DNA of 52,913 nucleotides from Curtobacterium sp. Leaf261 (GCF_001422205.1 NZ_LMMJ01000008.1:1-52913); one strand, 5' to 3'; positions 8,457 to 15,836 are shown, counted from the stretch's first letter. The notes: a model not told the origin generated them from the letters alone. Numbers and translations: made by a program.

Positions 8457-8500
8457 GGGCCCCGGTCAGGTCTGAGGCCCGCCGTCAGGTCTGACCGTGG
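8447..8500. repeat. 19-bp repeat carrying the stop codon (about 3 copies)
   Basis: GTCAGGTCTGA recurs at 8447, 8466 and 8485. The first TGA (8454) is the gene's stop; the next two (8473, 8492) fall in the other two frames. Confidence 0.8.
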
Positions 8501-8509
8501 CGCCGCGCG

Positions 8510-8515
8510 TAGCCT
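8510..8515 (+). promoter_or_regulatory. -10 box of a leaderless gene (TAGCCT)
   Basis: TAGCCT ends 6 bases before the ATG at 8522, and no Shine-Dalgarno is visible. Confidence 0.5.
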
Positions 8516-8521
8516 GCCGGG

Positions 8522-8881
8522 ATGACATCGGCGGAGGACGGGACCGGGTTCGACCCCCGGGCGGCACTGCTGGCCGAACGCGCGCGGACCACGAGGCTCC
8601 TCGCCGACGTCGGCCAGAGCATGCGCGACGTCAGCGATGCCCGCGACGGCGCGAACGTCGACGACGAGCACGATCCCGAGGGCGCGACGCTCGCGTACGA
8701 GCGGGGTTCCCTCGGCGCGGTCCGTGACGACGCGGTGGAACGTCTCGCCGCGGTGGACGCCGCGCTGACCCGGCTCGACGAGGGACGGTACGGGCGGTGC
8801 TTCGTCGACGGTGAGCCGATTCCCGAGGCCCGGCTCGAGGCCAAACCGTGGGCGACGACCTGCATCGTGCACGCCGCCTGA
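8522..8881 (+). CDS. DksA/TraR-like protein with an altered zinc finger
   Basis: A 119-residue protein. The N-terminal two thirds is an acidic helical region (ERARTTRLLADV..., VRDDAVERLAAVDAALTRLDEG) as in the coiled coil of DksA/TraR proteins. The C-terminus GRYGRCFVDGEPIPEARLEAKPWATTCIVHAA clearly aligns with the C4 zinc-finger motif G-YG-C--Cg-pIp--RL-A-PwattC--C. The second and fourth Cys are Asp and His, leaving two Cys. Zinc binding might persist as C-D-C-H or be lost. DksA proteins act on RNA polymerase through the secondary channel; whether this one does is unknown. A 13-bp direct repeat (8888-8913) follows the stop. Confidence 0.75.
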   Translation: MTSAEDGTGFDPRAALLAERARTTRLLADVGQSMRDVSDARDGANVDDEHDPEGATLAYERGSLGAVRDDAVERLAAVDAALTRLDEGRYGRCFVDGEPIPEARLEAKPWATTCIVHAA

Positions 8882-9089
8882 GCCCTCGACGCCCGGGGCG
8901 CGACGCCCGGGGCTCGGGACGAGCGCTGCTCGCGTGGACGACAGCTACGCGGTCCGCCGCACGTGCAGCAGTCGTTGGGACGTGCACGACCGAGCACGGG
9001 GCGGGCCGCGGCGGTCGACGGGCGGTGATCCGTGCCTCCCGGCCGGTGGATGGTCAGCGGCATCGCCGCTGTTTCCCAGCCGGTGTTCC

Positions 9090-9095
9090 TACGCT
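9090..9095 (+). promoter_or_regulatory. -10 box of a leaderless gene (TACGCT)
   Basis: TACGCT ends 7 bases before the ATG at 9103, and no Shine-Dalgarno is visible. The rest of the 8882-9102 gap shows only the 13-bp duplication at 8888-8913. Confidence 0.5.
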
Positions 9096-9102
9096 CGGGC
9101 GC

Positions 9103-9552
9103 ATGGACGACGACCGGACCGAGCGCGAGCGGACCGCCGGGTCCGACGCGCCCGCCACCTCGCCCGACCAGGAACGGGCCGCCGGACCGCACCGGCGGTT
9201 CCGCTGGTTCCACGACGCCCGCGCCTGGATCCGCGCCCGCCCGCACGTGCACCTGCCCTACCGGATCCTCGTCGGGATCGTCGGTGGACTCGTCATCATC
9301 ATCGGCCTCATCCTCGTGCCGCTCCCCGGGCCCGGATGGCTCGTGGTGTTCATCGGCCTGACGATCCTCGCGAGCGAGTTCGCGTTCTTCCACCGCATCT
9401 CGACCTGGCTCCGCGCTCGGCTGCACCGCTTCTGGGACTGGGTCCGTCAGCACGGGTCGGCCCGTATGCGCGCGGCGGCCGACCGGGGCAAGGACTCGGT
9501 CGACGACGCCCACGCGGATGCCAACCGGTCGCTCGGCACACAGACGCGCTGA
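9103..9552 (+). CDS. TIGR02611 family membrane protein (PGPGW motif)
   Basis: A 149-residue protein. Residues 60-100 form two hydrophobic segments around LVPLPGPGWLVVFIGL, the PGPGW signature of the TIGR02611/PF09656 family, followed by ILASEFAFFHRISTWLRARLHRFWDW. The N-terminal 45 residues are charged and cytosolic, as is the C-terminal tail. The family is widespread in actinobacteria and has no assigned function. A 17-bp tandem array starts just after the stop. Confidence 0.82.
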   Translation: MDDDRTERERTAGSDAPATSPDQERAAGPHRRFRWFHDARAWIRARPHVHLPYRILVGIVGGLVIIIGLILVPLPGPGWLVVFIGLTILASEFAFFHRISTWLRARLHRFWDWVRQHGSARMRAAADRGKDSVDDAHADANRSLGTQTR

Positions 9553-9564
9553 CGGGGCGCCAGG

Positions 9565-9649
9565 CGGGCCGGACCCACGGACGGGCCGGACCCACGGACG
9601 GGCCGGACCCACGGACGGGCCGGACCCACGGACGGACCGGACCCACAGG
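9565..9649. repeat. tandem array, 5 x 17 bp
   Basis: Five copies of CGGGCCGGACCCACGGA start at 9565, 9582, 9599, 9616 and 9633; the last has three changes. A decayed sixth follows. The array fills the gap between two convergent genes. Confidence 0.92.
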
Positions 9650-9703
9650 AGGGCCGGACCCCCGGCAGGGCTGGATCGGACGGGCCTGCTCAGACAGCCC
9701 TGC

Positions 9704-10948
9704 TCAGACGGTCCGGATCGACCCCGATGCAGTGCACTCGAGGCGCTCCGCAGCGACCTCCTCGATCGCGGCCGCGCGGCGCGACCCGAGCTGCATGACG
9801 AGGGCGACCGCCGCGGCGACGACCACGAACGCCCCGTAGCCCACGACGACCGGGACGAGGCCGACCGTCGGCTCGAACAGTCCGGCCACGACGCTCGGCA
9901 CACCGAACGCCAGGTAGCTCACCACGTAGATCGTCGACAGGATCCCCGCGCGGTGGGTCGGAGCGGCCGTCGCCAGCAGCATCCGGAGCGCGGCCTGGAA
10001 CCCAGCGCCGAAGCCGACACCAGCGATGACGGTACCGACGACGAGGCCCGGGAGCGACGCCGTGACGACGAAGGCCAGCGTCACGACGGGCCCGACGACG
10101 AGCGCGACGAGGCCGATCAGCATGCCGCGTCGGGCGTCCATCCGCTGGATCGCGAGGCCGGTGAGAGCACCGGCACCCGTGAAGACCCCGATGAGCGCAC
10201 CCGCACCGAAGTGGTTCGTCACGCCGAACACGCCCCCGAGCACCGACGGCACGAGGGACAGGTAGAGCCCGCCGAGCGCCCAGCTCGACACGAGCGCACC
10301 GGCGACGCTCCGGAACAACGGCCGGGAGGCCCGGGGCAGGCTGATCGTCGGAGCCAGCGACCGCAGGGCGCCCGGGCGGCGCTGCACGCGTTCCGGGACG
10401 ACCACCAGGGCTGCGGCCACCAGCACGAGCAGCGACCCGAACACCAGGTACACGAGTCGTTCCGGCAGCGGACCCCACTCGACGAACGCGCCGCTCGACA
10501 TCGCGCCGACCGCGAGGGCGATCGGCGGCGTGACCCCGTTCAGCACGGACGCGAGACCCGGATGCCGCTCGAGTGAGTGGTCGAGCAGCGCTGCGCCGAG
10601 GGTGCCGAGCAGCAGCCCGACGGAGACGCCCTGCACGATCCGCGCGACGATGAGCGAGCCGAGGCCGTCCGCCACCGAGAAGAGCCCCATCGCGGCGACG
10701 ACCCCGACGGCTCCGGCGAACAGCACGGGCTTCCGGCCGACGTGGTCCGAGAGGGACCCAGCAGTCAACAGGCTGGCGAGCAGTCCGAGCACGTAGATCG
10801 CGAACACCCCGGTGAGCATGATCGGGGTGAGATGCCACTCCGCCGCGTACACCGGGTAGATCGGCGAGGGGACGGCGGACGACGCGACGGACACCAGGAG
10901 CATCGCGGCGATGATCCAGAACCCGGCGACGGAACGGGAAGACTGCAT
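9704..10948 (-). CDS. MFS transporter (exporter-like)
   Basis: A 414-residue major facilitator with 12 predicted membrane segments. Motif A is GSLSDHVGRKPVLFAG after segment 2, and ARIVQGVSVGLLLGTLGAAL is the segment-4/5 region typical of proton-driven drug exporters. SAVPSPIYPVYAAEW and LYLSLVPSVLGG are shared with the MFS protein at 27861-29105, which has the same length. The start is ATG 10948 with AGAGGG 6 bases upstream. It is divergent from the ArsR-like regulator at 11064, with palindromes in the shared promoter region, so that regulator probably controls it. The stop lies in a 14-bp duplication. Substrate unknown. Confidence 0.86.
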   Translation of the reverse strand: MQSSRSVAGFWIIAAMLLVSVASSAVPSPIYPVYAAEWHLTPIMLTGVFAIYVLGLLASLLTAGSLSDHVGRKPVLFAGAVGVVAAMGLFSVADGLGSLIVARIVQGVSVGLLLGTLGAALLDHSLERHPGLASVLNGVTPPIALAVGAMSSGAFVEWGPLPERLVYLVFGSLLVLVAAALVVVPERVQRRPGALRSLAPTISLPRASRPLFRSVAGALVSSWALGGLYLSLVPSVLGGVFGVTNHFGAGALIGVFTGAGALTGLAIQRMDARRGMLIGLVALVVGPVVTLAFVVTASLPGLVVGTVIAGVGFGAGFQAALRMLLATAAPTHRAGILSTIYVVSYLAFGVPSVVAGLFEPTVGLVPVVVGYGAFVVVAAAVALVMQLGSRRAAAIEEVAAERLECTASGSIRTV

Positions 10949-10985
10949 GGCGATCCCTCTCGGTTGACTGGCGCCTCGGATGCGC

Positions 10986-11005
10986 TGTACGGGTTCATTC
11001 GTACA
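10986..11005. promoter_or_regulatory. palindromic operator candidate 1
   Basis: TGTACG-N8-CGTACA lies in the divergent MFS/ArsR promoter region. It is centred 29 bp (close to three helical turns) from a second palindrome at 11016-11033. Confidence 0.6.
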
Positions 11006-11015
11006 GCACCTGTCA

Positions 11016-11033
11016 GTACGACGCAAGTCGTAC
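11016..11033. promoter_or_regulatory. palindromic operator candidate 2
   Basis: GTACGAC-GCAA-GTCGTAC is a perfect 7-bp inverted repeat. It overlaps the expected -35 region of the regulator gene. Confidence 0.65.
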
Positions 11034-11050
11034 AAGGTGTCCGATCGTGG

Positions 11051-11056
11051 TACCGT
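11051..11056 (+). promoter_or_regulatory. -10 box of a leaderless gene (TACCGT)
   Basis: TACCGT ends 7 bases before the ATG at 11064. The spacing to the palindrome at 11016-11033 fits direct autorepression. Confidence 0.5.
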
Positions 11057-11063
11057 CCCGTAC

Positions 11064-11495
11064 ATGTCGGAGATCCTGCCGCAGCCGGCCCGCGACGAGC
11101 TCGAGCTGCCCGTCGTCATGGCGGCCCTGTCCGACCCGATCCGGCTGACGATCCTGCACCGGTACCTGGTCGACGGCGGGGGTGCGGAGATCGCGTGCGG
11201 ATGGGTCGGCATCGACCGCCCGAAGTCGACGCTCACCCACCACTTCCGCACGCTGCGCGAGGCCGGACTCCTCGAGCAGCGCGTGCACGGGCTCGAGCGC
11301 CGCGGACGGATCCGGACCGAGGACGTCAGCGCCCGCTTCCCGGGGCTCATCGACATGGTGCTCGACTGGGACGTCCCCGCGGGCGTGCTGCTCGACGAGC
11401 TGCCGGCGACCCCGGTCCCCGTGGCACAGGTCCCGACGGCCGTGGCCTCGACGGCCGTGGCCTCGACGGCGCCGGCGCCGGCCGCCGCCCGATGA
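11064..11495 (+). CDS. ArsR-like winged-helix transcriptional regulator
   Basis: A 143-residue DNA-binding protein. LPVVMAALSDPIRLTILHRYL (about residues 17-37) is the ArsR-type first helix, and IDRPKSTLTHHFRTLREAGLLEQRVHG (about 52-78) is the recognition helix and wing start (S-sTlthHl-tLreaGLv). No Cys pair of metal sensors is visible, so it more likely senses an organic ligand. The tail is Ala/Pro/Val-rich with a duplicated TAVAS segment. It is divergent from the MFS gene and translationally coupled to the methyltransferase by an ATGA overlap. It probably represses both itself and the exporter. Confidence 0.82.
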   Translation: MSEILPQPARDELELPVVMAALSDPIRLTILHRYLVDGGGAEIACGWVGIDRPKSTLTHHFRTLREAGLLEQRVHGLERRGRIRTEDVSARFPGLIDMVLDWDVPAGVLLDELPATPVPVAQVPTAVASTAVASTAPAPAAAR

Positions 11496-13048
11496 TCCCG
11501 ATCATCCCCGACGCGGACGTCGCGCGCGCCCTGGCGGCCGACCTCGACGCGGCGGGCTACACCGTCGAGGCGGTCGACGCGCTCTGGGGGAGCGACGCCG
11601 CCGACGCCCTCCACCGCGGCACCCGGGTCCCAGCGGTCCGCGAGCTCGACGCGCGACTCGTCGGCGGCCTGCCCTCACCCGTCGCGACACTCGCCCGACT
11701 CTTCCTGCTCGGTCTCCCGGCCGATCTGACGGACGCGGCCACGGCCCTCCCGTCCGTCGGCGTGCCGGCGCTCGTCGATGCCGGTCTCGTCTCCGTCGAG
11801 GGAGGGGACGTCCGGCCGAACGTCGACCTCCGTCCCTACGCGTACGTCGACGACGCCGGCGCCGGGAGCTGGTGGGTCATGTCCGACCTCGGGGAGCTCG
11901 CCCTCGGACGGGCGCTCGGCGAGGAGCACGTGCTCGGCATCGGCGGCGCGTCGATGACCCTGAGCGGACTGATGGTGCCCGTGCCGGTCCGACGGGTCCT
12001 CGACCTCGGGACGGGCTGCGGCATCCAGGCGATGCACGCGAGTCGGTTCGCCGAGACCGTCGTGGCGACCGACATCTCGGCGCGGGCACTCGACATCGCC
12101 CGGTTCAACGTGGCGATGAACGGCATCGAGAACGTCGAGTTCCGGCTCGGGTCGCTCTACGAGCCGGTCGCGGGGGAGCGGTTCGACCGCATCGTGTCGA
12201 ACCCGCCGTTCGTGATCACCCCGCGGCGGGACGGCGTCCCGGCGTACGAGTACCGCGACGGCGGCATGGTCGGCGACGCGCTCGTCGAGACGGTGCTCAC
12301 CGGGCTCGCCGCGCACCTGGAACCCGGTGGGACGGCGCAGCTCCTCGGCAACTGGGAGCACCGGTGGGGCCGGGAGGGGCTCGACCGTGTGGCGTCCTGG
12401 TTCGGGGAGCGGCCCGACGACGGACCGGCGCTCGACGTGTGGGTGGTCGAGCGGGAGCGCCAGGACCCCGCGACCTACGCCGAGACGTGGATCCGCGACG
12501 GAGGGACCCGCCAGGGCACACCCGCGTTCGAGGAGCTCGTCGGCTACTGGCTCGACGACTTCGCCGAGCGGCACGTGCTCGGCGTCGGGTTCGGGTACGT
12601 CGTGGTGCGACGTCCAGCCTCCGACGGACTGACGACGACCCGGCGGTTCGAGCGTGTGCCGGAGTCGCTCGGGTCGAACCCCGCGGGCCTCGGGGCGACG
12701 GTCGCGCGGACCCTCGACGCCATCGACTGGCTCCGGTCGCACGACGATGCGGCGCTGGACCGGGCGCACCTCGTGGTCGCCGGCGACGTCACCGAGGAAC
12801 GGCACTACTGGCCGGGCAACGACGACCCGACGGTGATCACGCTCGTGCAGGGCGGGGGCTTCGGCCGACGCGTGGACGCCGACACGGCACTCGCCGCGTT
12901 CGTCGGGGCCTGCGACGGGGACCTCGGCGTCGGCGCGATCGTCGGCGCGATCGCCCAGCTGTTGCGCGTCGACGAGGACGCGCTCGCGGCGGAGCTCCGG
13001 CCGCGCATCCGCGAGCTCCTCACCGACGGCCTGCTCCGCCCGGCGTAG
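11492..13048 (+). CDS. SAM-dependent methyltransferase (large, two-domain)
   Basis: A 518-residue class I methyltransferase. LDLGTGCGIQAMHAS (from residue 170) is the SAM-binding loop, VVATDIS the acidic strand end, and FDRIVSNPPFVI (NPPF at 237) the catalytic motif of HemK/RsmC-like N-methyltransferases that modify glutamine or a base nitrogen. The N-terminal 160 residues match the domain found before this core in mycobacterial and other actinobacterial proteins (DUF7059 type, recalled, not searched). The C-terminal 190 residues are a separate domain with no motif I can name. It overlaps the regulator by ATGA. Target unknown. Confidence 0.82.
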   Translation: MIPIIPDADVARALAADLDAAGYTVEAVDALWGSDAADALHRGTRVPAVRELDARLVGGLPSPVATLARLFLLGLPADLTDAATALPSVGVPALVDAGLVSVEGGDVRPNVDLRPYAYVDDAGAGSWWVMSDLGELALGRALGEEHVLGIGGASMTLSGLMVPVPVRRVLDLGTGCGIQAMHASRFAETVVATDISARALDIARFNVAMNGIENVEFRLGSLYEPVAGERFDRIVSNPPFVITPRRDGVPAYEYRDGGMVGDALVETVLTGLAAHLEPGGTAQLLGNWEHRWGREGLDRVASWFGERPDDGPALDVWVVERERQDPATYAETWIRDGGTRQGTPAFEELVGYWLDDFAERHVLGVGFGYVVVRRPASDGLTTTRRFERVPESLGSNPAGLGATVARTLDAIDWLRSHDDAALDRAHLVVAGDVTEERHYWPGNDDPTVITLVQGGGFGRRVDADTALAAFVGACDGDLGVGAIVGAIAQLLRVDEDALAAELRPRIRELLTDGLLRPA

Positions 13049-13058
13049 CCCTTCCTTC

Positions 13059-13130
13059 CGCAAAACACGAGGTTGGCCGCTCCTCGCAGGGAAATACCTC
13101 TGCGAGGAGCGGCCAACCTGGTGTTCTGCG
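13059..13130. terminator. long near-perfect hairpin between convergent genes
   Basis: Arms 13059-13089 and 13100-13130 pair over 31 bp with two mismatches. The inner 20 bp (aggttggccgctcctcgcag) are perfect, and the loop is 10 bases. It lies between the stops at 13048 (+) and 13146 (-), so it can end transcription from both sides. It is far longer than needed and may be a mobile palindromic repeat. Confidence 0.85.
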
Positions 13131-13145
13131 GGCGGGCCGGGACTG

Positions 13146-14006
13146 CTACCGGCCGTCGCGCCAGCTGTACTGCGGGGCGTACCCGAGGAGCTCGCGCGCC
13201 TTCTCGCTCGACAGGAGGCTGGACACGCCGTCGATCGCGGCGTTCCGGGGCACGTCGGGCAGGAACCGGTCGGCGAGCTCGATCGTGGGCGTGTCCATGA
13301 CGGTGTCCGGGCTCGCGATGATGAACGCCTCGAAGCCCGTGAGGTCGCTCTCCACCGCACGTCGAACGGCCTGGGCGCCGTCCCGCGAGTCGATGTACGA
13401 CCACAGGTTGAACGTCTTCGCCTCGGGGGTGGCGTCCCACGGGAACGCCGGGTAGTCCGTCTCGTCCATCACGTTCGAGAACCGCAGACCGATCATCTTG
13501 AGCTGCGGGTCCCACTGCGTGAAGTGGCGGGCCATCTCCTCCTCAACGGCCTTGCCGAGGGAGTACGACGACTTCGGGCGGACCGCGAAGTCCTCGTCGA
13601 CGGGGATGTAGGGCGGGTGGTGTTCACCCATCGGGATGCCGAGGAGGGTCTCGCTCGACGCCCACACGACGTTCTGGATCCGGGCCGCCCGTGCCGCGTG
13701 GAACACGTTGATCGACGCCGTGACGTTGTTCGTGATGAGCGCGACGTCGGGGATCTGGCCGGGTGCCGGCACGGCGGCGAGGTGCACGACCGCGTCGACC
13801 CGGTCGTACCGGTCGTCGACCCCGAGCAGGCAGTTCAGCACCTGCCCGTAGTCGGTGAGGTCGGTCCGGACGAACGCGACGCCGTCCGGCAGGTCGGGGG
13901 AGGGGACCCGGTCCAGCAGGACCACGTCGTACCCGGAGCTCGCGAACTCGCGCACCACGGCCCTCCCGAGCTTGCCGCTGCCACCGGTCACCACTACGCG
14001 CGTCAT
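13146..14006 (-). CDS. NAD-dependent epimerase/dehydratase family protein
   Basis: A 286-residue extended short-chain dehydrogenase. VVVTGGSGKLG (residues 4-14) is the TGxxGxxG nucleotide loop, VVHLAAVP the family's HLAA strand, and Tyr148-SLG-Lys152 the YxxxK catalytic pair. The substrate is most likely a nucleotide sugar or related polyol; nothing shows which. ATG 14006 has GGAGG upstream with good spacing, which fixes the start. The length fits the smaller epimerases. Confidence 0.87.
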   Translation of the reverse strand: MTRVVVTGGSGKLGRAVVREFASSGYDVVLLDRVPSPDLPDGVAFVRTDLTDYGQVLNCLLGVDDRYDRVDAVVHLAAVPAPGQIPDVALITNNVTASINVFHAARAARIQNVVWASSETLLGIPMGEHHPPYIPVDEDFAVRPKSSYSLGKAVEEEMARHFTQWDPQLKMIGLRFSNVMDETDYPAFPWDATPEAKTFNLWSYIDSRDGAQAVRRAVESDLTGFEAFIIASPDTVMDTPTIELADRFLPDVPRNAAIDGVSSLLSSEKARELLGYAPQYSWRDGR

Positions 14007-14186
14007 CGCGCCTCCTCGTATCGATTCGGGTCCGCGGCCATCGGCCGCCCCATCATCATGCTCGGTCACGGCCGTCCGCGCGGGAACCCGCATGCATGAC
14101 CCCCGAACGGGGTACAAAGCTGCGGATTCGCGCGAAAACGGGGGACCCTCGGACTGGGACGCTGTTTTCGATGCGTTCGCACTCGC

Positions 14187-14345
14187 TACGATGGACGATG
14201 TGCCTGTCGGCTGGTTACCGACGACACGCGCGCCACGTCAGAGTCGGGCGGCGCGCGCTGCAGCCTCCTGATCCGGCTGTCGGTGCCCCACCCGTCTCGG
14301 TGCGTCCCGATGCGCCCCCGCGGTATCCGCGGGGGCGCATCCCCA
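14187..14345 (+). ncRNA. possible small transcript with a 23-codon leaderless ORF
   Basis: TACGAT (14187-14192) looks like the -10 boxes of leaderless genes in this window. Seven bases later a GTG at 14200 opens a 23-codon frame ending at 14271 (VPVGWLPTTRAPRQSRAARA...). A 15-bp perfect hairpin with a 3-base loop (14309-14341) could end the transcript at about 150 nt. The next gene on this strand is 1.5 kb away, so it would stand alone. Its existence and type (sRNA or microprotein) are inference. Confidence 0.3.
14309..14341. terminator. strong hairpin, 15-bp arms
   Basis: GATGCGCCCCCGCGG-TAT-CCGCGGGGGCGCATC is perfect over 15 bp. There is no U-tract. Confidence 0.65.
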
Positions 14346-14452
14346 TGTTCGGCGGTCGTCCCGTCGACCCGAACCGGCGCCCTGCGCACCTGACGCGAGC
14401 ATTCCCGACACGCGTCGGGTGACAAACAGACCGGTTGGTGCGACGATGGTCG

Positions 14453-14485
14453 GACCATCCCGTCGGGATCAGGGACGGGATGGTC
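14453..14485. terminator. hairpin, 12-bp arms
   Basis: GACCATCCCGTC pairs perfectly with GACGGGATGGTC across 9 bases. It could end transcripts from the flavin oxidoreductase gene (-) or the candidate small transcript (+). Confidence 0.55.
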
Positions 14486-14537
14486 GCGCGGCGAGTGGCG
14501 GGGGACTCACCACACCCCGCCCCGCCGGGCGTCCTCC

Positions 14538-14591
14538 GCCTCGGCCGGTGCGACACCGGGGCCTCGCCTCGGCCGGTGCGACACCGGGGCC
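14538..14591. repeat. direct duplication of a 28-bp hairpin unit
   Basis: Two copies of a unit, 26 bases identical (14538-14563 and 14566-14591). Each contains CCGGTG-CGA-CACCGG, a small perfect hairpin. It lies just past the end of the flavin oxidoreductase gene at 14608. Confidence 0.8.
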
Positions 14592-14607
14592 GCAGGGCCG
14601 CAGACGG

Positions 14608-15651
14608 TCAGTGCGCGGGGCTCCAGCCGAGTTCCGGTGCGATCTTCTCCGCGATCGTCGTGAGGATCCGACGGTGTGACTCCGCGTCGCCGTTGGCAGG
14701 CAGGGTGATCACCAGCTGGTCCGTCGCCGCGACCGCAGGATCCGCACGCAGCGCGTCGACGATGGTCGCCGGATCGCCGGAGAGCACCTTGCTGAACCGG
14801 AACGGCGGGTTCCCCGAGAGCGGCCTCCCCTCGTCGTCCATGCCTGCGGCGTAGCTCTCGATGAACTCGCGGTGCGTCTCGTGGTCCTCGGCGGTCTCGA
14901 GCGGCACGACGATCCGTCCGACCGCGACCCGCCCACGCCTCGCTCCAGCCGGGTCCGGGGCGCCGTGCACCTCGGCCCATCGCTGTCGGTACGCACGGAT
15001 CTGGTCGGCCTGCGCCTCTGCGAACGGCGCTCCGGTGTCCTCGGTGTTGAGGGTCGACATGTGGATGTTCAGGCCGCGCTCCGCCGTGCGGACCGCGGTG
15101 CCCCTGCTCCCGCCGCCCCACCACACCCGGTCGAGGAGCCCGGCGCTGTGCGGCTCGACGAACAGGTCCTTGCCGGCCGGGATGCTCTCGTAGCCCGAGC
15201 CGGAACTGCCGAGGGTGTCGCCGCGGAGTGCCTCGAGCAGGCGCTCGCCGCGCGCCTCGGCCTCCTCGCGGAAGGGGCGGTCGACGGCGCCGAACAGCGG
15301 GTCGAGGACGGGTCCGGACTGCGGGATGCCCGTGCTGATGCCGAGTGCGACCCGGCCGCCGCTCAGCAGGTCGACCGTGGCGGCGTCCTCGGCGAGCCGG
15401 ATCGGGTCCTCGTACCGCATGCCGAGGACCGCCGTCCCGAAGCCGATGCGCGACGTCCGCTGGGACGCCGCCGCGAAGAACGTCATCGGGCTCGTCAGGA
15501 ACGGCTCGAAGTGGCGGCCGCGCACCCACCCGGTCCGGAACCCGAGTTGCTCGGCGTGCTCGAACAGCCGGATGCCGTCCTCGAGGGCGGCGGCGGAGCC
15601 GTCGCGCCCGCCGTGGTTCGGGACGAACGAGAGGAAGCCGAGTTCGAGCAT
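14608..15651 (-). CDS. LLM class flavin-dependent oxidoreductase (second copy)
   Basis: A 347-residue luciferase-like TIM-barrel oxidoreductase with the same plan as the protein at 6640-7683: LELGFLSFVPNHGG at the N-terminus, RIGFGTAVLGMRYEDPIRLAEDAATVDLLSGGRVALGIS (the signature region), DRVWWGGGSRGTAV and GLNIHMSTLNTEDTG. Sequences differ widely, so this is an old paralogue and not a recent duplication. Flavin cofactor expected; substrate unknown. ATG 15651 follows a leaderless-type promoter. Confidence 0.86.
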   Translation of the reverse strand: MLELGFLSFVPNHGGRDGSAAALEDGIRLFEHAEQLGFRTGWVRGRHFEPFLTSPMTFFAAASQRTSRIGFGTAVLGMRYEDPIRLAEDAATVDLLSGGRVALGISTGIPQSGPVLDPLFGAVDRPFREEAEARGERLLEALRGDTLGSSGSGYESIPAGKDLFVEPHSAGLLDRVWWGGGSRGTAVRTAERGLNIHMSTLNTEDTGAPFAEAQADQIRAYRQRWAEVHGAPDPAGARRGRVAVGRIVVPLETAEDHETHREFIESYAAGMDDEGRPLSGNPPFRFSKVLSGDPATIVDALRADPAVAATDQLVITLPANGDAESHRRILTTIAEKIAPELGWSPAH

Positions 15652-15657
15652 GCCGTC

Positions 15658-15663
15658 ATCCTA
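15658..15663 (-). promoter_or_regulatory. -10 box of a leaderless gene (TAGGAT)
   Basis: On the minus strand TAGGAT is followed by GACGGC and then the ATG at 15651. Confidence 0.6.
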
Positions 15664-15711
15664 GCGAGCGTTTCGTTGCGTACGCATGGAAGTGCCGGAC
15701 CCGACGTGCGT

Positions 15712-15755
15712 CGGACGGGAGGGACGGGTCGGCCCCGCACCGTGCCTCCCGTCCG
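15712..15755. repeat. palindromic repeat family, copy 1
   Basis: CGGACGGGAGGGACGGG (15712-15728) pairs with CGTGCCTCCCGTCCG (15741-15755). It lies between two divergent genes, where a terminator would have no use. Confidence 0.75.
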
Positions 15756-15818
15756 TCTCCCGGTCACCCCGGCACCGCACGTTCGGGCGGTTCCGACGGC
15801 GTCGTCCCGCTCGTTCGT

Positions 15819-15836
15819 GCAGTTCGGCAGAACTGC
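15819..15836. promoter_or_regulatory. palindrome upstream of the helicase gene
   Basis: GCAGTTC-GGCA-GAACTGC is a perfect 7-bp inverted repeat, 22 bp upstream of the helicase start. It is a candidate operator. The half-site order (GTTC-N4-GAAC) is opposite to a LexA box. Confidence 0.5.

Larger units (their letters stand above)
14007..14607. other. 600-base gene-free stretch with structured elements
   Basis: No convincing full-length gene. It holds the epimerase 5' region, a candidate small transcript (14193-14345), two strong hairpins (14309-14341 and 14453-14485) and a duplicated hairpin (14538-14591). Around 14120-14200 it is more AT-rich than its surroundings, as expected of promoter DNA. 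Confidence 0.6.

Noticed and set aside
10577..11491. Long upstream extension of the methyltransferase frame
   Set aside because: The extension overlaps the MFS and ArsR genes and has no family match. The ATGA overlap start at 11492 is natural.
14096..14422. 108-residue frame in the gene-free stretch
   Set aside because: Codon bias is unlike its neighbours, and it runs through a perfect hairpin that better fits a terminator.
15819..15836. LexA/SOS box before the helicase
   Set aside because: Half-sites are GTTC-N4-GAAC, the reverse of the GAAC-N4-GTTC order required.
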